Of a stretch of 64,000 bases of DNA, positions 19,536 to 27,264 are shown piece by piece (positions within the stretch are counted from its first letter, which is position 1; the number at the start of each line of letters is the position of its first letter). Position numbers and translations under genes: made by a program. This stretch comes from JAJZGK01 sp035538795. GTDB taxonomy: Bacteria > Pseudomonadota > Alphaproteobacteria > Rhodospirillales > Magnetospirillaceae. Location: positions 1-64,000 of the forward strand of contig DATLJS010000038.1 in NCBI GenBank assembly GCA_035538795.1, in the 5' to 3' direction. The notes beneath the pieces were generated by a model. It saw only the letters and a list, made by a program, of their open reading frames with translations, had not been told where the DNA came from and searched no databases.

Positions 19536-21509
19536 TTATTCTTTCGTCTCCTGCGGAGCCGCCATGACGATCCGCAAGGCTCTTAAAAGTCCGTCGGACG
19601 TGACAGGCTTGTGCAGCATCAGAAAGCCGCTCTGCACGGCTTCGCTCATGCGTTCCGGCGCGGTGTCGCCGGTCAGCAGGATGGTCGGGATGCTTGTTCC
19701 CAACCGGTCGCAGATTTCAGCCAAAGCTTGGATGCCGGTCAGTTCGTCGCGAAGACGATAGTCGGACAAAGCCAGATCGGGAATTTCGCCGGGTTTCAGC
19801 TGATGCAGGATGTCCCGCGGCTCGGCTCCCGACAGCACCCGCCAGCCCCAATGCTCCAGCAGCAATGTCAGACCGGCCAGCACCGCCTCGTCGTCTTCGA
19901 TCACCAGGGCCAGTCCCCGGCGGCCGAGCGGAGTGTCCTCGTTCGCCGGTTCCAAGGCGGGCTGCTTGCCCACCGGAACGCTGAGGGTGAAGCTGGTGCC
20001 CTTGCCCAACGAGCTTTGCATGTCGAGGGAAACCCCCAGAAGCTTGACCAGACGCCGGACGATGGCCAGCCCCAGTCCCAGCCCCTTGCTGCGGTCGCGC
20101 TCGGGGTTGTTCAACTGATGAAACTCGTCGAACACCATTTCGCGCTGGTCTTCCGGGATGCCGATGCCGGTGTCGCGCAGTTCAAGCCGGGCCATGCCGT
20201 CACGGACCCGGCAGTCGATGGCGACGCCGCCCTGGTCGGTGTACTTGATGGCGTTTTCGATCAGATTGCGCAGGATGCGTTCCAGCAAGGATGGGTCGGA
20301 ATGCAGCCACAGAGCCGGCGAGGCGACTCCCAGGGACAAACCCTTGCGGGCGGCGGACAGGCTGTATTCCTCGGACAGCGAGGTCAGCATCGGGCGCAAG
20401 TCGAAGCTCACCAGGTTCGGCTCGATGACGCCGGCGTCCAGGCGGGAAATGTCCAGCAGGCCGTCCAGCAGGCTTTTGAGCGCCTGCACCGCATTGCCCA
20501 GGTTGCGCACTACCGTGCGGGCGCGCTCATCCAGGCTGAAGGTTTCCAGCAAAGCGATGAACAGCATCAGGGATTGCACCGGCTGGCGCAGGTCGTGGCT
20601 GGCCGAGGCCAGGAAGCGGCTTTTCGCCATGTTGGCCTGATCGGCTCGGGCGATGGCCTGCTCCAGCATGTCCTGGGTCCGCTTCATGTCCGACAGATCG
20701 GCGAAAGCGCGGCTGGGACTGTAAAGATCGGCGAAACTGCTGCTGCTTTGGGCCGCCTGGGCCAAGCCGTAGCCCAGGAACAGGAAGCCGCCCAGCGAGA
20801 CGATATGGGCCAGCCACCACATATGGTTCCACGGCGCCGCCAGAATGAAGCAGCCCGACGATTGAAACATCCAGGCCATGGCGATGGCGTGATACCACAG
20901 CATGGGGCCGCGGACCCCGCGCAACGGCAGCACCAGCAGTACGATGGCGGACAGAATGCCGGCGCCGCCCTCGGTGACGTAACGCCATGTCTGGGGGGAT
21001 ACCGGCATGGCCGTGGCGATCCACAGCGTCAGTTGTAGAAACAGCACCATGGCCACCAGCTGGGGAACCCATAGGCTGGGCTGCCTGCGCTTTTCCACCG
21101 GATCGGCGGGGTGGCCGTGCCCCATAACGCCGATCAGGACGCAGGCCGACATCATCAGCCGCGAGGTCGGGCCGGGCAAAAGAAACAGGGCCGGCGACGA
21201 TTCCGCCAGGGGCGTCAGGACGCCGTGCAATGCGTAGGACAGGGAGAAACCGGTGAAACCCAGGGCCAGATAGCGGGTCAGCCGCTCGCCGCCCTCCAGG
21301 TAGCAGCGCAGGGCGATCAGGGCGAGCACCGAACTGATCGCCACCACCGAACCGATGCCCCAGATATGGAAGTCGTGCTCGACAAAGCGCGGCGCCTCGG
21401 GCTGATAGACCCACAGATAGGCGGCGGCGGCGGCCGGCAGCAATGTCAGCAACAGGCTGGCGACCGCCAGATAGGCCGAAGCGACGGTGCGGAAAACCGG
21501 TGTAGCCAT
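19536..21509 (-). CDS. Membrane-bound hybrid histidine kinase with C-terminal receiver
   Basis: About 657 residues. The first 250 or so hold about eight hydrophobic segments, a membrane sensor region without a recognisable periplasmic domain. The dimerisation/phosphoacceptor box ASASHDLRQPVQSL has its His near residue 304; the DLRQP form is typical of one hybrid-kinase subfamily. The ATPase domain follows: N box NLIENAIKYTD, G1 LRDTGIGIPED and G2 GLGLGLAIVRRLV (about 400-510). The receiver (about 535-650) has the acidic pair in VIEDDE, the phosphoacceptor Asp in LALSDYRL, the Thr in LLTGD and Lys in LHKPV. There is no output domain, so phosphate must pass on or act on a separate regulator not seen nearby. 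It is divergent from infA and precedes the bestrophin-like gene on the same strand. The signal sensed is unknown. Confidence 0.93.
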   Translation of the reverse strand: MATPVFRTVASAYLAVASLLLTLLPAAAAAYLWVYQPEAPRFVEHDFHIWGIGSVVAISSVLALIALRCYLEGGERLTRYLALGFTGFSLSYALHGVLTPLAESSPALFLLPGPTSRLMMSACVLIGVMGHGHPADPVEKRRQPSLWVPQLVAMVLFLQLTLWIATAMPVSPQTWRYVTEGGAGILSAIVLLVLPLRGVRGPMLWYHAIAMAWMFQSSGCFILAAPWNHMWWLAHIVSLGGFLFLGYGLAQAAQSSSSFADLYSPSRAFADLSDMKRTQDMLEQAIARADQANMAKSRFLASASHDLRQPVQSLMLFIALLETFSLDERARTVVRNLGNAVQALKSLLDGLLDISRLDAGVIEPNLVSFDLRPMLTSLSEEYSLSAARKGLSLGVASPALWLHSDPSLLERILRNLIENAIKYTDQGGVAIDCRVRDGMARLELRDTGIGIPEDQREMVFDEFHQLNNPERDRSKGLGLGLAIVRRLVKLLGVSLDMQSSLGKGTSFTLSVPVGKQPALEPANEDTPLGRRGLALVIEDDEAVLAGLTLLLEHWGWRVLSGAEPRDILHQLKPGEIPDLALSDYRLRDELTGIQALAEICDRLGTSIPTILLTGDTAPERMSEAVQSGFLMLHKPVTSDGLLRALRIVMAAPQETKE

Positions 21510-21620
21510 GAGCCCTGGAGTCCTGTTGCGGTGGACTGGGCATCTTCCGTCAAGACGCGGTGGGGTTCAACCGGGACGAAAGTGTTGGCCGAAAGCATCC
21601 GTTGCATGACGGTCATGTGA

Positions 21621-21652
21621 GCGGCTTTGGGAAATTGTCTTGCCAAAGCCGC
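21621..21652. repeat. Perfect 10-bp inverted repeat
   Basis: GCGGCTTTGG and CCAAAGCCGC are exact complements separated by 12 bases. No T-run follows in either direction, so it is not a standard terminator. It lies 110 bp upstream of the kinase start and 330 bp upstream of infA. Confidence 0.6.
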
Positions 21653-21668
21653 AACCTAGGCCCATATA

Positions 21669-21697
21669 CGGACTTCCTAAGTGTGTTTTAGGGTCCG
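21669..21697. repeat. Two-part hairpin CGGAC-CCTAA / TTAGG-GTCCG
   Basis: CGGAC, a TT bulge and CCTAA pair with TTAGG and GTCCG around a 7-base loop. It is a stable ten-pair hairpin or an operator with half-sites CCTAA/TTAGG. There is no T-run. Confidence 0.5.
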
Positions 21698-21711
21698 CCC
21701 GCCATCGTCCT

Positions 21712-21851
21712 CCGTCGGTGCCGGTTCTGATGTAAGCCTGGTTGCAGGCCACATGCCGCCGGCGGTCATTCCGCCCACCGGCAGCAGCAGACCGGGAGGA
21801 ACGATGATTGACCGCACCGTGACCTAAAGTTCGCGTCTCCCCACTGCGACG
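21712..21851 (+). ncRNA. Candidate structured RNA or infA leader element
   Basis: The ends CCGTCG(GTG) and (CAC)TGCGACGG can form a closing helix. Inside, CCGGCGG and CCGCC-CACCGG form a hairpin around 21750-21776. Overall size (about 140 nt) and a long outer helix around a looser centre are loosely like 6S RNA, but I could not match a known family by eye, and the context (no zapA or 5-formyl-THF cycloligase gene) argues against 6S. It may simply be the infA 5' leader. The strand is assumed from infA. Confidence 0.25.
21804..21827 (+). CDS. Seven-codon ORF with strong Shine-Dalgarno (possible leader peptide)
   Basis: ATG ATT GAC CGC ACC GTG ACC TAA encodes MIDRTVT. It is preceded at 21794-21800 by GGGAGGA, one of the best ribosome-binding sequences in this window, with 3 bases between it and the ATG. 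It ends about 155 bp upstream of infA. The peptide has no run of a single amino acid that would suggest classical attenuation. It could be a translated leader ORF that affects the fold of the downstream leader, or chance. Too short to test by composition. Confidence 0.3.
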   Translation: MIDRTVT

Positions 21852-21981
21852 GTCTTTTCCCAGCGCCCGCGGCGTCTTGGGGGAATGTTGTTTTGGGCGC
21901 GGCGGGAACGTCAGCCGTGGCGGTTGAACATCGTGACGGCGCCGGATAACGGCGCCGGACCATCTGGAGAGCATTAAGACT

Positions 21982-22254
21982 TTGGCTAAAGAAGACCTCA
22001 TCGAATTCGACGGCGTTGTGAGCGAAGTGCTGCCCGACGCCCGTTTCCGCGTCATGCTGGAAAGCGGCCACGAAGTGCTGGCCTACACCTCGGGGCGCAT
22101 GAAGAAGAATCGCATTCGCGTGCTGGCCGGCGATCGCGTCACCGTTGAGATGACGCCTTATGACCTGACCAAGGCCCGCATCAATTTCCGACACAAGGAC
22201 GAACGTTCCGGCCCGCCGGCTGGCGGCAACCGCCCGCCGCCGCGTCGCCGCTGA
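21982..22254 (+). CDS. infA: Translation initiation factor IF-1 (TTG start, extended C-terminus)
   Basis: IF-1 binds the ribosomal A site with IF-2 and IF-3 during initiation. The S1-like OB fold is complete: AKEDLIEFDGVVSEVLPDAR, HEVLAYTSGRMKKNRIRVLAGDRVTVEM, PYDLTKARINFRHK. The start is TTG at 21982, because the conserved N-terminus MAKEDLIEF begins there and the only nearby in-frame alternative is ATT. GGAGA lies 11 bases upstream. Normal bacterial IF-1 is about 72 residues; this one has 90, with an added tail rich in Gly, Pro and Arg (SGPPAGGNRPPPRRR). Alphaproteobacteria can carry two IF-1 copies, and a longer one next to an RNA helicase may be the second, possibly cold-related copy (inference). 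The RhlE-type helicase follows after 40 bp on the same strand. Confidence 0.95.
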   Translation: MAKEDLIEFDGVVSEVLPDARFRVMLESGHEVLAYTSGRMKKNRIRVLAGDRVTVEMTPYDLTKARINFRHKDERSGPPAGGNRPPPRRR

Positions 22255-22267
22255 TTTCGTCGCAGAC

Positions 22268-22282
22268 GATCTTTAAAAGATC
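22268..22282 (+). repeat. Small hairpin between infA and the helicase gene
   Basis: GATCTTTAAAAGATC forms a six-pair stem just upstream of the helicase ribosome site. It may influence its translation; there is no T-run, so it should not terminate transcription. Confidence 0.35.
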
Positions 22283-22294
22283 CTGAAAGACCAT

Positions 22295-23707
22295 ATGACC
22301 CAGTTTCCCGAACTCGGGCTGGCCGAAGCGATCTGCAAGGCCGTGGCTGCCGAAGGCTATGCCTCGCCCACGCCGATCCAGGCCCAGGCCATTCCCCATA
22401 TCCTGACGGGCCGCGACCTGTTGGGCATCGCCCAGACCGGTACCGGCAAGACGGCGGCGTTCGCGCTGCCCGTGCTGCACCGTCTGTCTGAAAACAAAGT
22501 GCGCCCCCAGCCCAAGGCTGTCCGCGCCCTGGTCCTGACACCCACCCGCGAACTGGCGGTGCAGGTCAGCGACTGCTTCGCCACTTACGGCCGCCATCTG
22601 TCCTTGCGCCGCACTACCATTTTCGGCGGTGTCGGTTTGCAGCCGCAGATCAAGGCCGTCGCCAACGGCGTCGACATCCTGGTGGCGACGCCGGGCCGTC
22701 TGCTCGATCTGGTCGACCGCGGCAACATCCGCCTGGATTGCGTCGAAGTCCTGATTCTGGACGAGGCCGATCGGATGCTCGACATGGGCTTCATCCATGA
22801 CGTGCGTAAGATCGTCGCCAAGGTTCCGGCCCGCCGCCAGACCCTGTTCCTGTCGGCGACCATGCCGCCGGCGGTGGCCGATCTGGCTTCCGGTATGCTG
22901 AACGATCCGGCCCGCGTCGAAGTCACGCCCCAGGCCACGACGGTGGAGCGCATCGCCCAGTCGGTGATGTTCGTCTCCCGCGAGGACAAGCGGCAATTGC
23001 TGGTGGACGTGCTGTCCGACAAATCGGTCGGTCGCGCCATCGTCTTCGCCCGCACCAAGCACGGCGCCAACCGTCTGGCCGAACAGTTGATGAAGTCCGG
23101 CGTTTCCGCCGAGGCCATTCACGGCAACAAGTCTCAGGGCGCCCGCCAGCGGGCTTTGTCGGAATTCCAGGCGGGCCGCGTGCGCGCCCTGGTCGCCACC
23201 GACATCGCTGCTCGCGGCATCGACGTTGAAGGCGTGACCCACGTCATCAACTTCGAACTGCCCAACGAGCCGGAGAGTTATGTCCACCGCATTGGCCGCA
23301 CCGCGCGCGCCGGGGCCGAGGGCAAGGCCGTGTCGTTCTGCGAATTGGAAGAGCTGACCTATCTGAAGGCCATCGAGAAGGCCATCCGCCAGCCGGTGCC
23401 GGTCGATGCCTCGCATGCCTATCATGCCGAGGATATCGCCAGCCGCCTGAAAAGCGGCGGTCCTTTGCCCAAGCCGCCGAAGCGTGGCGGCGGCGGTGGC
23501 GGCGGCCGTTCCCAAGGACCGCGTCCGCAAGGGCAGCGGTCCGAGGGATCGAAGGTCCAGGCTCAGTCCCACGGTCAGAAGTCCCAGGCTCCCAAGCCTC
23601 AAGGGCAGAAGCCGAAAGCGGCTCCGCACGGCCAAGGCGCCGGCAAGCCGTCCGGCGGCCAGCGTCGGCGTGGTCCGGGCGGCGGTTCCCGTCCTAAGGC
23701 CGCCTGA
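22295..23707 (+). CDS. rhlE: DEAD-box RNA helicase, RhlE type
   Basis: ATP-dependent RNA helicase of 470 residues. The Q motif region (FPELGLAEAICKAVAAEGYA, then TPIQAQAIP), Walker A AQTGTGKTAAF, PTRELAVQV, Walker B DEADRMLDMGF, the SAT motif SATMP, and motifs V-VI (TDIAARGIDVEGV, HRIGRTARAG) are all intact, giving two RecA-like domains over about residues 1-370. The tail (about 390-470) is low complexity, Gly-rich then repeating Lys/Gln/Pro, typical of RNA-binding tails in RhlE proteins. It probably acts in ribosome assembly and mRNA turnover, often at low temperature. The gene lies 40 bp after infA and is closed by a strong terminator, so the two form a likely two-gene unit. Confidence 0.95.
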   Translation: MTQFPELGLAEAICKAVAAEGYASPTPIQAQAIPHILTGRDLLGIAQTGTGKTAAFALPVLHRLSENKVRPQPKAVRALVLTPTRELAVQVSDCFATYGRHLSLRRTTIFGGVGLQPQIKAVANGVDILVATPGRLLDLVDRGNIRLDCVEVLILDEADRMLDMGFIHDVRKIVAKVPARRQTLFLSATMPPAVADLASGMLNDPARVEVTPQATTVERIAQSVMFVSREDKRQLLVDVLSDKSVGRAIVFARTKHGANRLAEQLMKSGVSAEAIHGNKSQGARQRALSEFQAGRVRALVATDIAARGIDVEGVTHVINFELPNEPESYVHRIGRTARAGAEGKAVSFCELEELTYLKAIEKAIRQPVPVDASHAYHAEDIASRLKSGGPLPKPPKRGGGGGGGRSQGPRPQGQRSEGSKVQAQSHGQKSQAPKPQGQKPKAAPHGQGAGKPSGGQRRRGPGGGSRPKAA

Positions 23708-23728
23708 CAGAACAACTGTCCGGTAAAA

Positions 23729-23762
23729 CAAAAAAGGCCGGCTCGTCAGAGCCGGCCTTTTC
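23729..23762. terminator. Bidirectional intrinsic terminator
   Basis: AAAGGCCGGCTC and GAGCCGGCCTTT form a perfect stem with a GTCA loop, A-rich on the left and T-rich on the right. It separates the convergent helicase and BON-domain genes. Confidence 0.93.
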
Positions 23763-23784
23763 GTTGCGTTTCGGCGCCGCCGCG

Positions 23785-24378
23785 TCAGGGGCGGACGTCC
23801 ACGTAGTCCACGACCTTTTTCACCTTGTCGCCGTCGCGCACGCGGGCCAGAGCCTTGCGGGCCTCTTCGGCCGAACGGGCCCGGCCCAGCAGGTACAAAG
23901 TGCCGGTGCTGTCGGCGGTGACGCGGAAATTGACGTCGGCGACGCCCGCCGTGCCGACCAGCCGGGCCTGGGCCTTGGTGCCCATGGCCACGGTTTCCGC
24001 CCAGCTTTGCAGATGCGCGGCCTTTTGATCGGCGTCGGACATGAACAGGACGTGCCAATAGAGCTTTTTGACGCCCTTGACGGCCTTCACTTTCTGAAGA
24101 AAACCGTCATAGGTGGCCTTGTCGGAGAAAATTCCGGTGATCAGCAGGCGTTGCTCGTAAATTTCGGTCGAGGCTTTGATGGTGCCCATCTCGGCCATGG
24201 CGGCGTTGATCTCGGCGACGATGCGGTTGTCCTCGGCGATGTCGTGAACCGAGCGGGCTTCGATGGCGCGGTCGATCAGCGTCTTGGGGGCGGTCAGGAT
24301 CGTGCTGATCTGCGCCTGGGCGGATGAACCCGCCAGCAGCAACGCGGCGGCGGCCAGGATAAGGTGGCGTCGGGCCAT
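23785..24378 (-). CDS. Exported BON-domain protein
   Basis: About 197 residues from the ATG at 24378 (MARRHLILAAAALLLAGSSA). This gives a standard signal peptide cleaved after AQA; the frame is open to 24411 but the extra residues are not signal-like. Two BON (bacterial OsmY and nodulation) modules follow, about residues 45-115 and 115-195. They are recognised by the pattern IKASTEIYEQRLLITGIFSD, VKKLYWHV and VNFRVTADSTGTLYLLGRA then KVVDYVDVR. BON proteins lie in the periplasm or on the outer membrane and are linked to envelope stability and osmotic stress. It is a single gene, convergent with the helicase and 71 bp downstream of the glycosyltransferase gene. Confidence 0.88.
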   Translation of the reverse strand: MARRHLILAAAALLLAGSSAQAQISTILTAPKTLIDRAIEARSVHDIAEDNRIVAEINAAMAEMGTIKASTEIYEQRLLITGIFSDKATYDGFLQKVKAVKGVKKLYWHVLFMSDADQKAAHLQSWAETVAMGTKAQARLVGTAGVADVNFRVTADSTGTLYLLGRARSAEEARKALARVRDGDKVKKVVDYVDVRP

Positions 24379-24449
24379 GGCGGTCCTTTCTGCGGAATGA
24401 ACGTTATTCACTCCAGCCTAGCAGTCTTGGCCTGGGCGGAATGCTGGAC

Positions 24450-25991
24450 CTATGGGCTATCTGTCTGACCGTTCCAGCCGTCGCCCATGACCAGCAGCCC
24501 GCCGGTATAGCCTTGGCCCAGGAACAGATCGTAGCTGGTGAAGGCCCGGCCACCCCAATGCAGGGTGACGGTCCGCAACAGCTTGAAGTCACGGAAGAAT
24601 TTTCTTGCCCAGCGGTCTTCGCCGGATCCGGCACGGGTGATGACGATGCCGTCCTTGCCCTTCAGGGCGGCGACGTCCTCGGCGCTGTAATAGCTGGGGC
24701 GGATATGTCCCTGAAGGAAAACCGGGGCGTGATCGGTCAGCAGGAACGACAGCGGGCCGGTGGGGTCGTGCTTCTCGGTGAACAGGAAGGCGCCGGGATT
24801 GGCGTCGCGTTCGGCCTGTACGGCGGCGGCCAGCTCCGGCCAGCCGCCCAGCCGCTTCAGGGCGTCGATCTTCACCGGTAGGGGCAGCAAGGCCGTTCCC
24901 GCCTGGAAGAACACCACCAGGGTCATCACCGCCGACAGGATGGGGGCGGCGGCGAACAGCTTGCGCCAATGTCCTTTCAGGCGGCATCCGGCTCCGGTGG
25001 CGGCGATGGTGCCGGCCAGATAGGCCGGTCCGTCCCAATGAGCCTGAACCAGTCCGCCCAGGCTGTGCTGCAAGAAGAACAGGAAGATGGGCAGCGAGGT
25101 GGCGCCCAGCAGGAACCATTCCGCCCGCTTGTCTTTCCAGCCCCGCCACAGCGCCCAGCCCATGGCCCACAGGCAGAAGCCAAACATCACAGGCGTCACC
25201 AGTCCGATCTGGCTGCCGAGGAAGGCGCCCAGATTGCTCAGGGGCTTGATGTTGGTTTCGGCGGCCATGGCGTGGCCGAGCTGCTTGTGAAAGGACGCGA
25301 AGTCGTGCTGGACGTTCCAGATCCATAACGGCGCGGTGCAGGCCAGGGCGACCGCGGCGGCAGCCCAGGTCTGCCAGCGGGCTAGCCAGCGGCGCAGATC
25401 GGGAAACAGCAGGGCGGTGGCCAACAGTCCCGGCGCCAGCAGCAGGATGGTGTATTTGCTGATGGCGCCCAGGCCCAGGGCCGCAGCCATGACGAACAGC
25501 CAGCGGGCGCGGTTCTCGCGGATCATCCGGGCCATGCCCCACAGCCCCAGCGACCAGAACACCAGCAGCGGCGTGTCGGGGGTGACGATGACGCCGGCGA
25601 CGGCGAACAGCAGGCCGCAGTTCAGCCACAGGGCGGTCCAGGCGGCGACGCGGCGCGAGCGGAAGCAAAGCCGGGCGGCGTCCCACAGCAAGACGGTGGT
25701 GATCAGACTGCCCAGCACGGCGGGCAGGCGCGCGCCGATGGCGGTGTCGCCTAGAACCTGCACGCCTGCCCAGATCCAATAGGCGATCATGGCTGGGTGA
25801 TCGAAATAGGACAGCTGAAGATTTTGTGTCCACTGCCAGTAATAGGCTTCGTCCGACGACAGTCCGGCGCTGGCCGCCAGCGCCACGCGCAGCAGGGCCA
25901 TGACCAGGACGACGGCCAGGGTGAACCGCTCCAGGCCCGGAGCTTTTTCCTCGGGGGCGGCGTCTTCGATGATGGGATTATGTTCGCTCAT
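24450..25991 (-). CDS. ArnT-like/GT39-family membrane glycosyltransferase
   Basis: About 513 residues from the ATG at 25991 (MSEHNPIIEDAAPEEK). The upstream in-frame extension to 26087 would overlap the dgt start and lacks conservation signs. The N-terminal third has the family hallmark: a short first periplasmic loop after TM1 with SSDEAYYWQW, whose Asp-Glu is the catalytic acidic pair, then SYFDHPAMIAYWIW. About ten further hydrophobic segments and a C-terminal periplasmic domain (about 400-513) follow. Relatives transfer sugars from polyprenyl phosphate to lipid A or protein. The acceptor and donor cannot be told here, as no lipid A or polyprenyl-sugar genes are adjacent. It is divergent from dgt, with 94 bp between starts. 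Confidence 0.85.
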   Translation of the reverse strand: MSEHNPIIEDAAPEEKAPGLERFTLAVVLVMALLRVALAASAGLSSDEAYYWQWTQNLQLSYFDHPAMIAYWIWAGVQVLGDTAIGARLPAVLGSLITTVLLWDAARLCFRSRRVAAWTALWLNCGLLFAVAGVIVTPDTPLLVFWSLGLWGMARMIRENRARWLFVMAAALGLGAISKYTILLLAPGLLATALLFPDLRRWLARWQTWAAAAVALACTAPLWIWNVQHDFASFHKQLGHAMAAETNIKPLSNLGAFLGSQIGLVTPVMFGFCLWAMGWALWRGWKDKRAEWFLLGATSLPIFLFFLQHSLGGLVQAHWDGPAYLAGTIAATGAGCRLKGHWRKLFAAAPILSAVMTLVVFFQAGTALLPLPVKIDALKRLGGWPELAAAVQAERDANPGAFLFTEKHDPTGPLSFLLTDHAPVFLQGHIRPSYYSAEDVAALKGKDGIVITRAGSGEDRWARKFFRDFKLLRTVTLHWGGRAFTSYDLFLGQGYTGGLLVMGDGWNGQTDSP

Positions 25992-26085
25992 GGGCGGGCT
26001 TTGCCATGGGGCGGGCGGGCTGTCAACAAGGACGCTGAATTCTATTGATGTTGAACGCGGTTGCGCCGCGGGGTACTGTCCGGCC

Positions 26086-27264
26086 ATGACCGCCAGCGAA
26101 TTTCTAGCGCCCTACGCCTGCAAGGCCGAACGCAGCCGAGGCCGACGCTTCCCCGAGGCCGAAAGCGAAACGCGCTCTCCCTTCCAGCGGGACCGCGACC
26201 GCATCATCCATTCGGAAGCCTTCCGCAAGCTGCAGTACAAGACCCAGGTCTTCGTTTACCACGAAGGCGACAACTTCCGCACGCGCCTGACCCACAGCCT
26301 GGAGGTCAGCCAAATCGCGCGTTCGGTCTGCCGGGTTTTACGCCTGAACGAAGACTTGGCCGAGGCTTTGGCCCTAGCCCACGATCTGGGACACACGCCT
26401 TTCGGCCATGCCGGCGAAGATGCGCTGCAGGAAATGACCGCTAAGGTCGGCGGCTTCGACCACAACGCCCAGTCCCTGCGCATCGTCGCCAAGCTGGAGC
26501 GGCGCTATTACGAATTCGAAGGGCTGAACCTGACCTGGGAAACCCTGGAGGGGCTGGTCAAGCACAACGGCCCGCTGACCGGCTTTCCCGGCGCCAAGCC
26601 CCTGCCGCTGGCCATCCAGAACTACGCCGCCAAGGAAGACCTGGAACTGGACAGCTTCGCCAGCGCCGAAGCGCAGGTGGCCGCCCTAGCCGACGACATC
26701 GCCTACAACAACCACGATATCGACGACGGCCTGCGGGCCGGGCTATTTTCCATCGGCGATCTGGCTGAGGTTCCGCTGGTGGGGCCGGTTTTCGCCCAGG
26801 TGAAGGCGGAACATCCCGATATCGATCCGTCGGTCCACATCCACGAATCGGTGCGCCGGCTGATCGGTCTGATGGTTCTGGATCTGATCGGCGAAACCAA
26901 GCGCCGCATCGCCGAATTCAAGCCCGACAGCCCCGAGGCGGTGCGTCGTCTGGGTGTGCCGCTGGCCGCTTTCTCGGAAGAGATGCGCGCCAACGACCGG
27001 GCGTTGAAACGTTTTCTGTTCGACCACATGTACCGCCATTACAAGGTCAACCGCATGACCTCCAAGGCCCGCCGGGTGGTCAAGGATCTGTATACGCTGT
27101 TGGTGCACGAACCCGAATGCCTGCCGCCCGGGTGGCAGAAGTCCTGCGACGGCAAGGATCAGCCGGGCACCGCCCGCGCCGTCGCCGACTACATCGCCAG
27201 CATGACCGACCGTTTCGCCCTCGACGAACATCGTCGACTCTTTGACCTGCAAGAGAAACCATGA
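26086..27264 (+). CDS. dgt: Deoxyguanosinetriphosphate triphosphohydrolase-like protein
   Basis: About 392 residues from the ATG at 26086 (MTASEFLAPYACKAERSRGR); the frame is open further upstream but that part overlaps the divergent glycosyltransferase gene. It has the HD-domain metal ligands: His in RTRLTHSLEV, then the AHDLGHTPFGHAGE motif, and a later Asp in ADDIAYNNHDIDDG. The enzyme class splits dNTPs into deoxynucleosides and triphosphate and helps set dNTP pools. It overlaps argS by 4 bp (ATGA), so the two are translated together, an arrangement I recall as common in alphaproteobacteria. Substrate preference (dGTP or general dNTP) is not readable. Confidence 0.95.
   Translation: MTASEFLAPYACKAERSRGRRFPEAESETRSPFQRDRDRIIHSEAFRKLQYKTQVFVYHEGDNFRTRLTHSLEVSQIARSVCRVLRLNEDLAEALALAHDLGHTPFGHAGEDALQEMTAKVGGFDHNAQSLRIVAKLERRYYEFEGLNLTWETLEGLVKHNGPLTGFPGAKPLPLAIQNYAAKEDLELDSFASAEAQVAALADDIAYNNHDIDDGLRAGLFSIGDLAEVPLVGPVFAQVKAEHPDIDPSVHIHESVRRLIGLMVLDLIGETKRRIAEFKPDSPEAVRRLGVPLAAFSEEMRANDRALKRFLFDHMYRHYKVNRMTSKARRVVKDLYTLLVHEPECLPPGWQKSCDGKDQPGTARAVADYIASMTDRFALDEHRRLFDLQEKP

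Larger units (their letters stand above)
21510..21981. other. 472-bp structured intergenic region between kinase and infA
   Basis: No convincing protein gene fills this divergent gap. It holds, from left to right, a perfect 10-bp inverted repeat (21621-21630 with 21643-21652), a two-part hairpin (21669-21697), a block of about 140 nt whose ends can pair (21712-21717 CCGTCG with 21846-21851 CGACGG), a seven-codon ORF with a strong ribosome site (21804-21827), and the infA ribosome site. This is more structure than usual for a simple promoter region. It is listed piece by piece below. Confidence 0.6.

Noticed and set aside
21712..21851. 6S RNA as a firm call
   Set aside because: Size and end pairing are only loosely similar, and the usual neighbours are absent; kept only as a weak candidate.
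21567..22194. Minus-strand frames in the kinase-infA gap
   Set aside because: They run through infA or the hairpins and have no recognisable domain.
22181..24058. Antisense frame over infA-rhlE (about 625 codons)
   Set aside because: Covers three well-supported genes and terminator; no homology signal.
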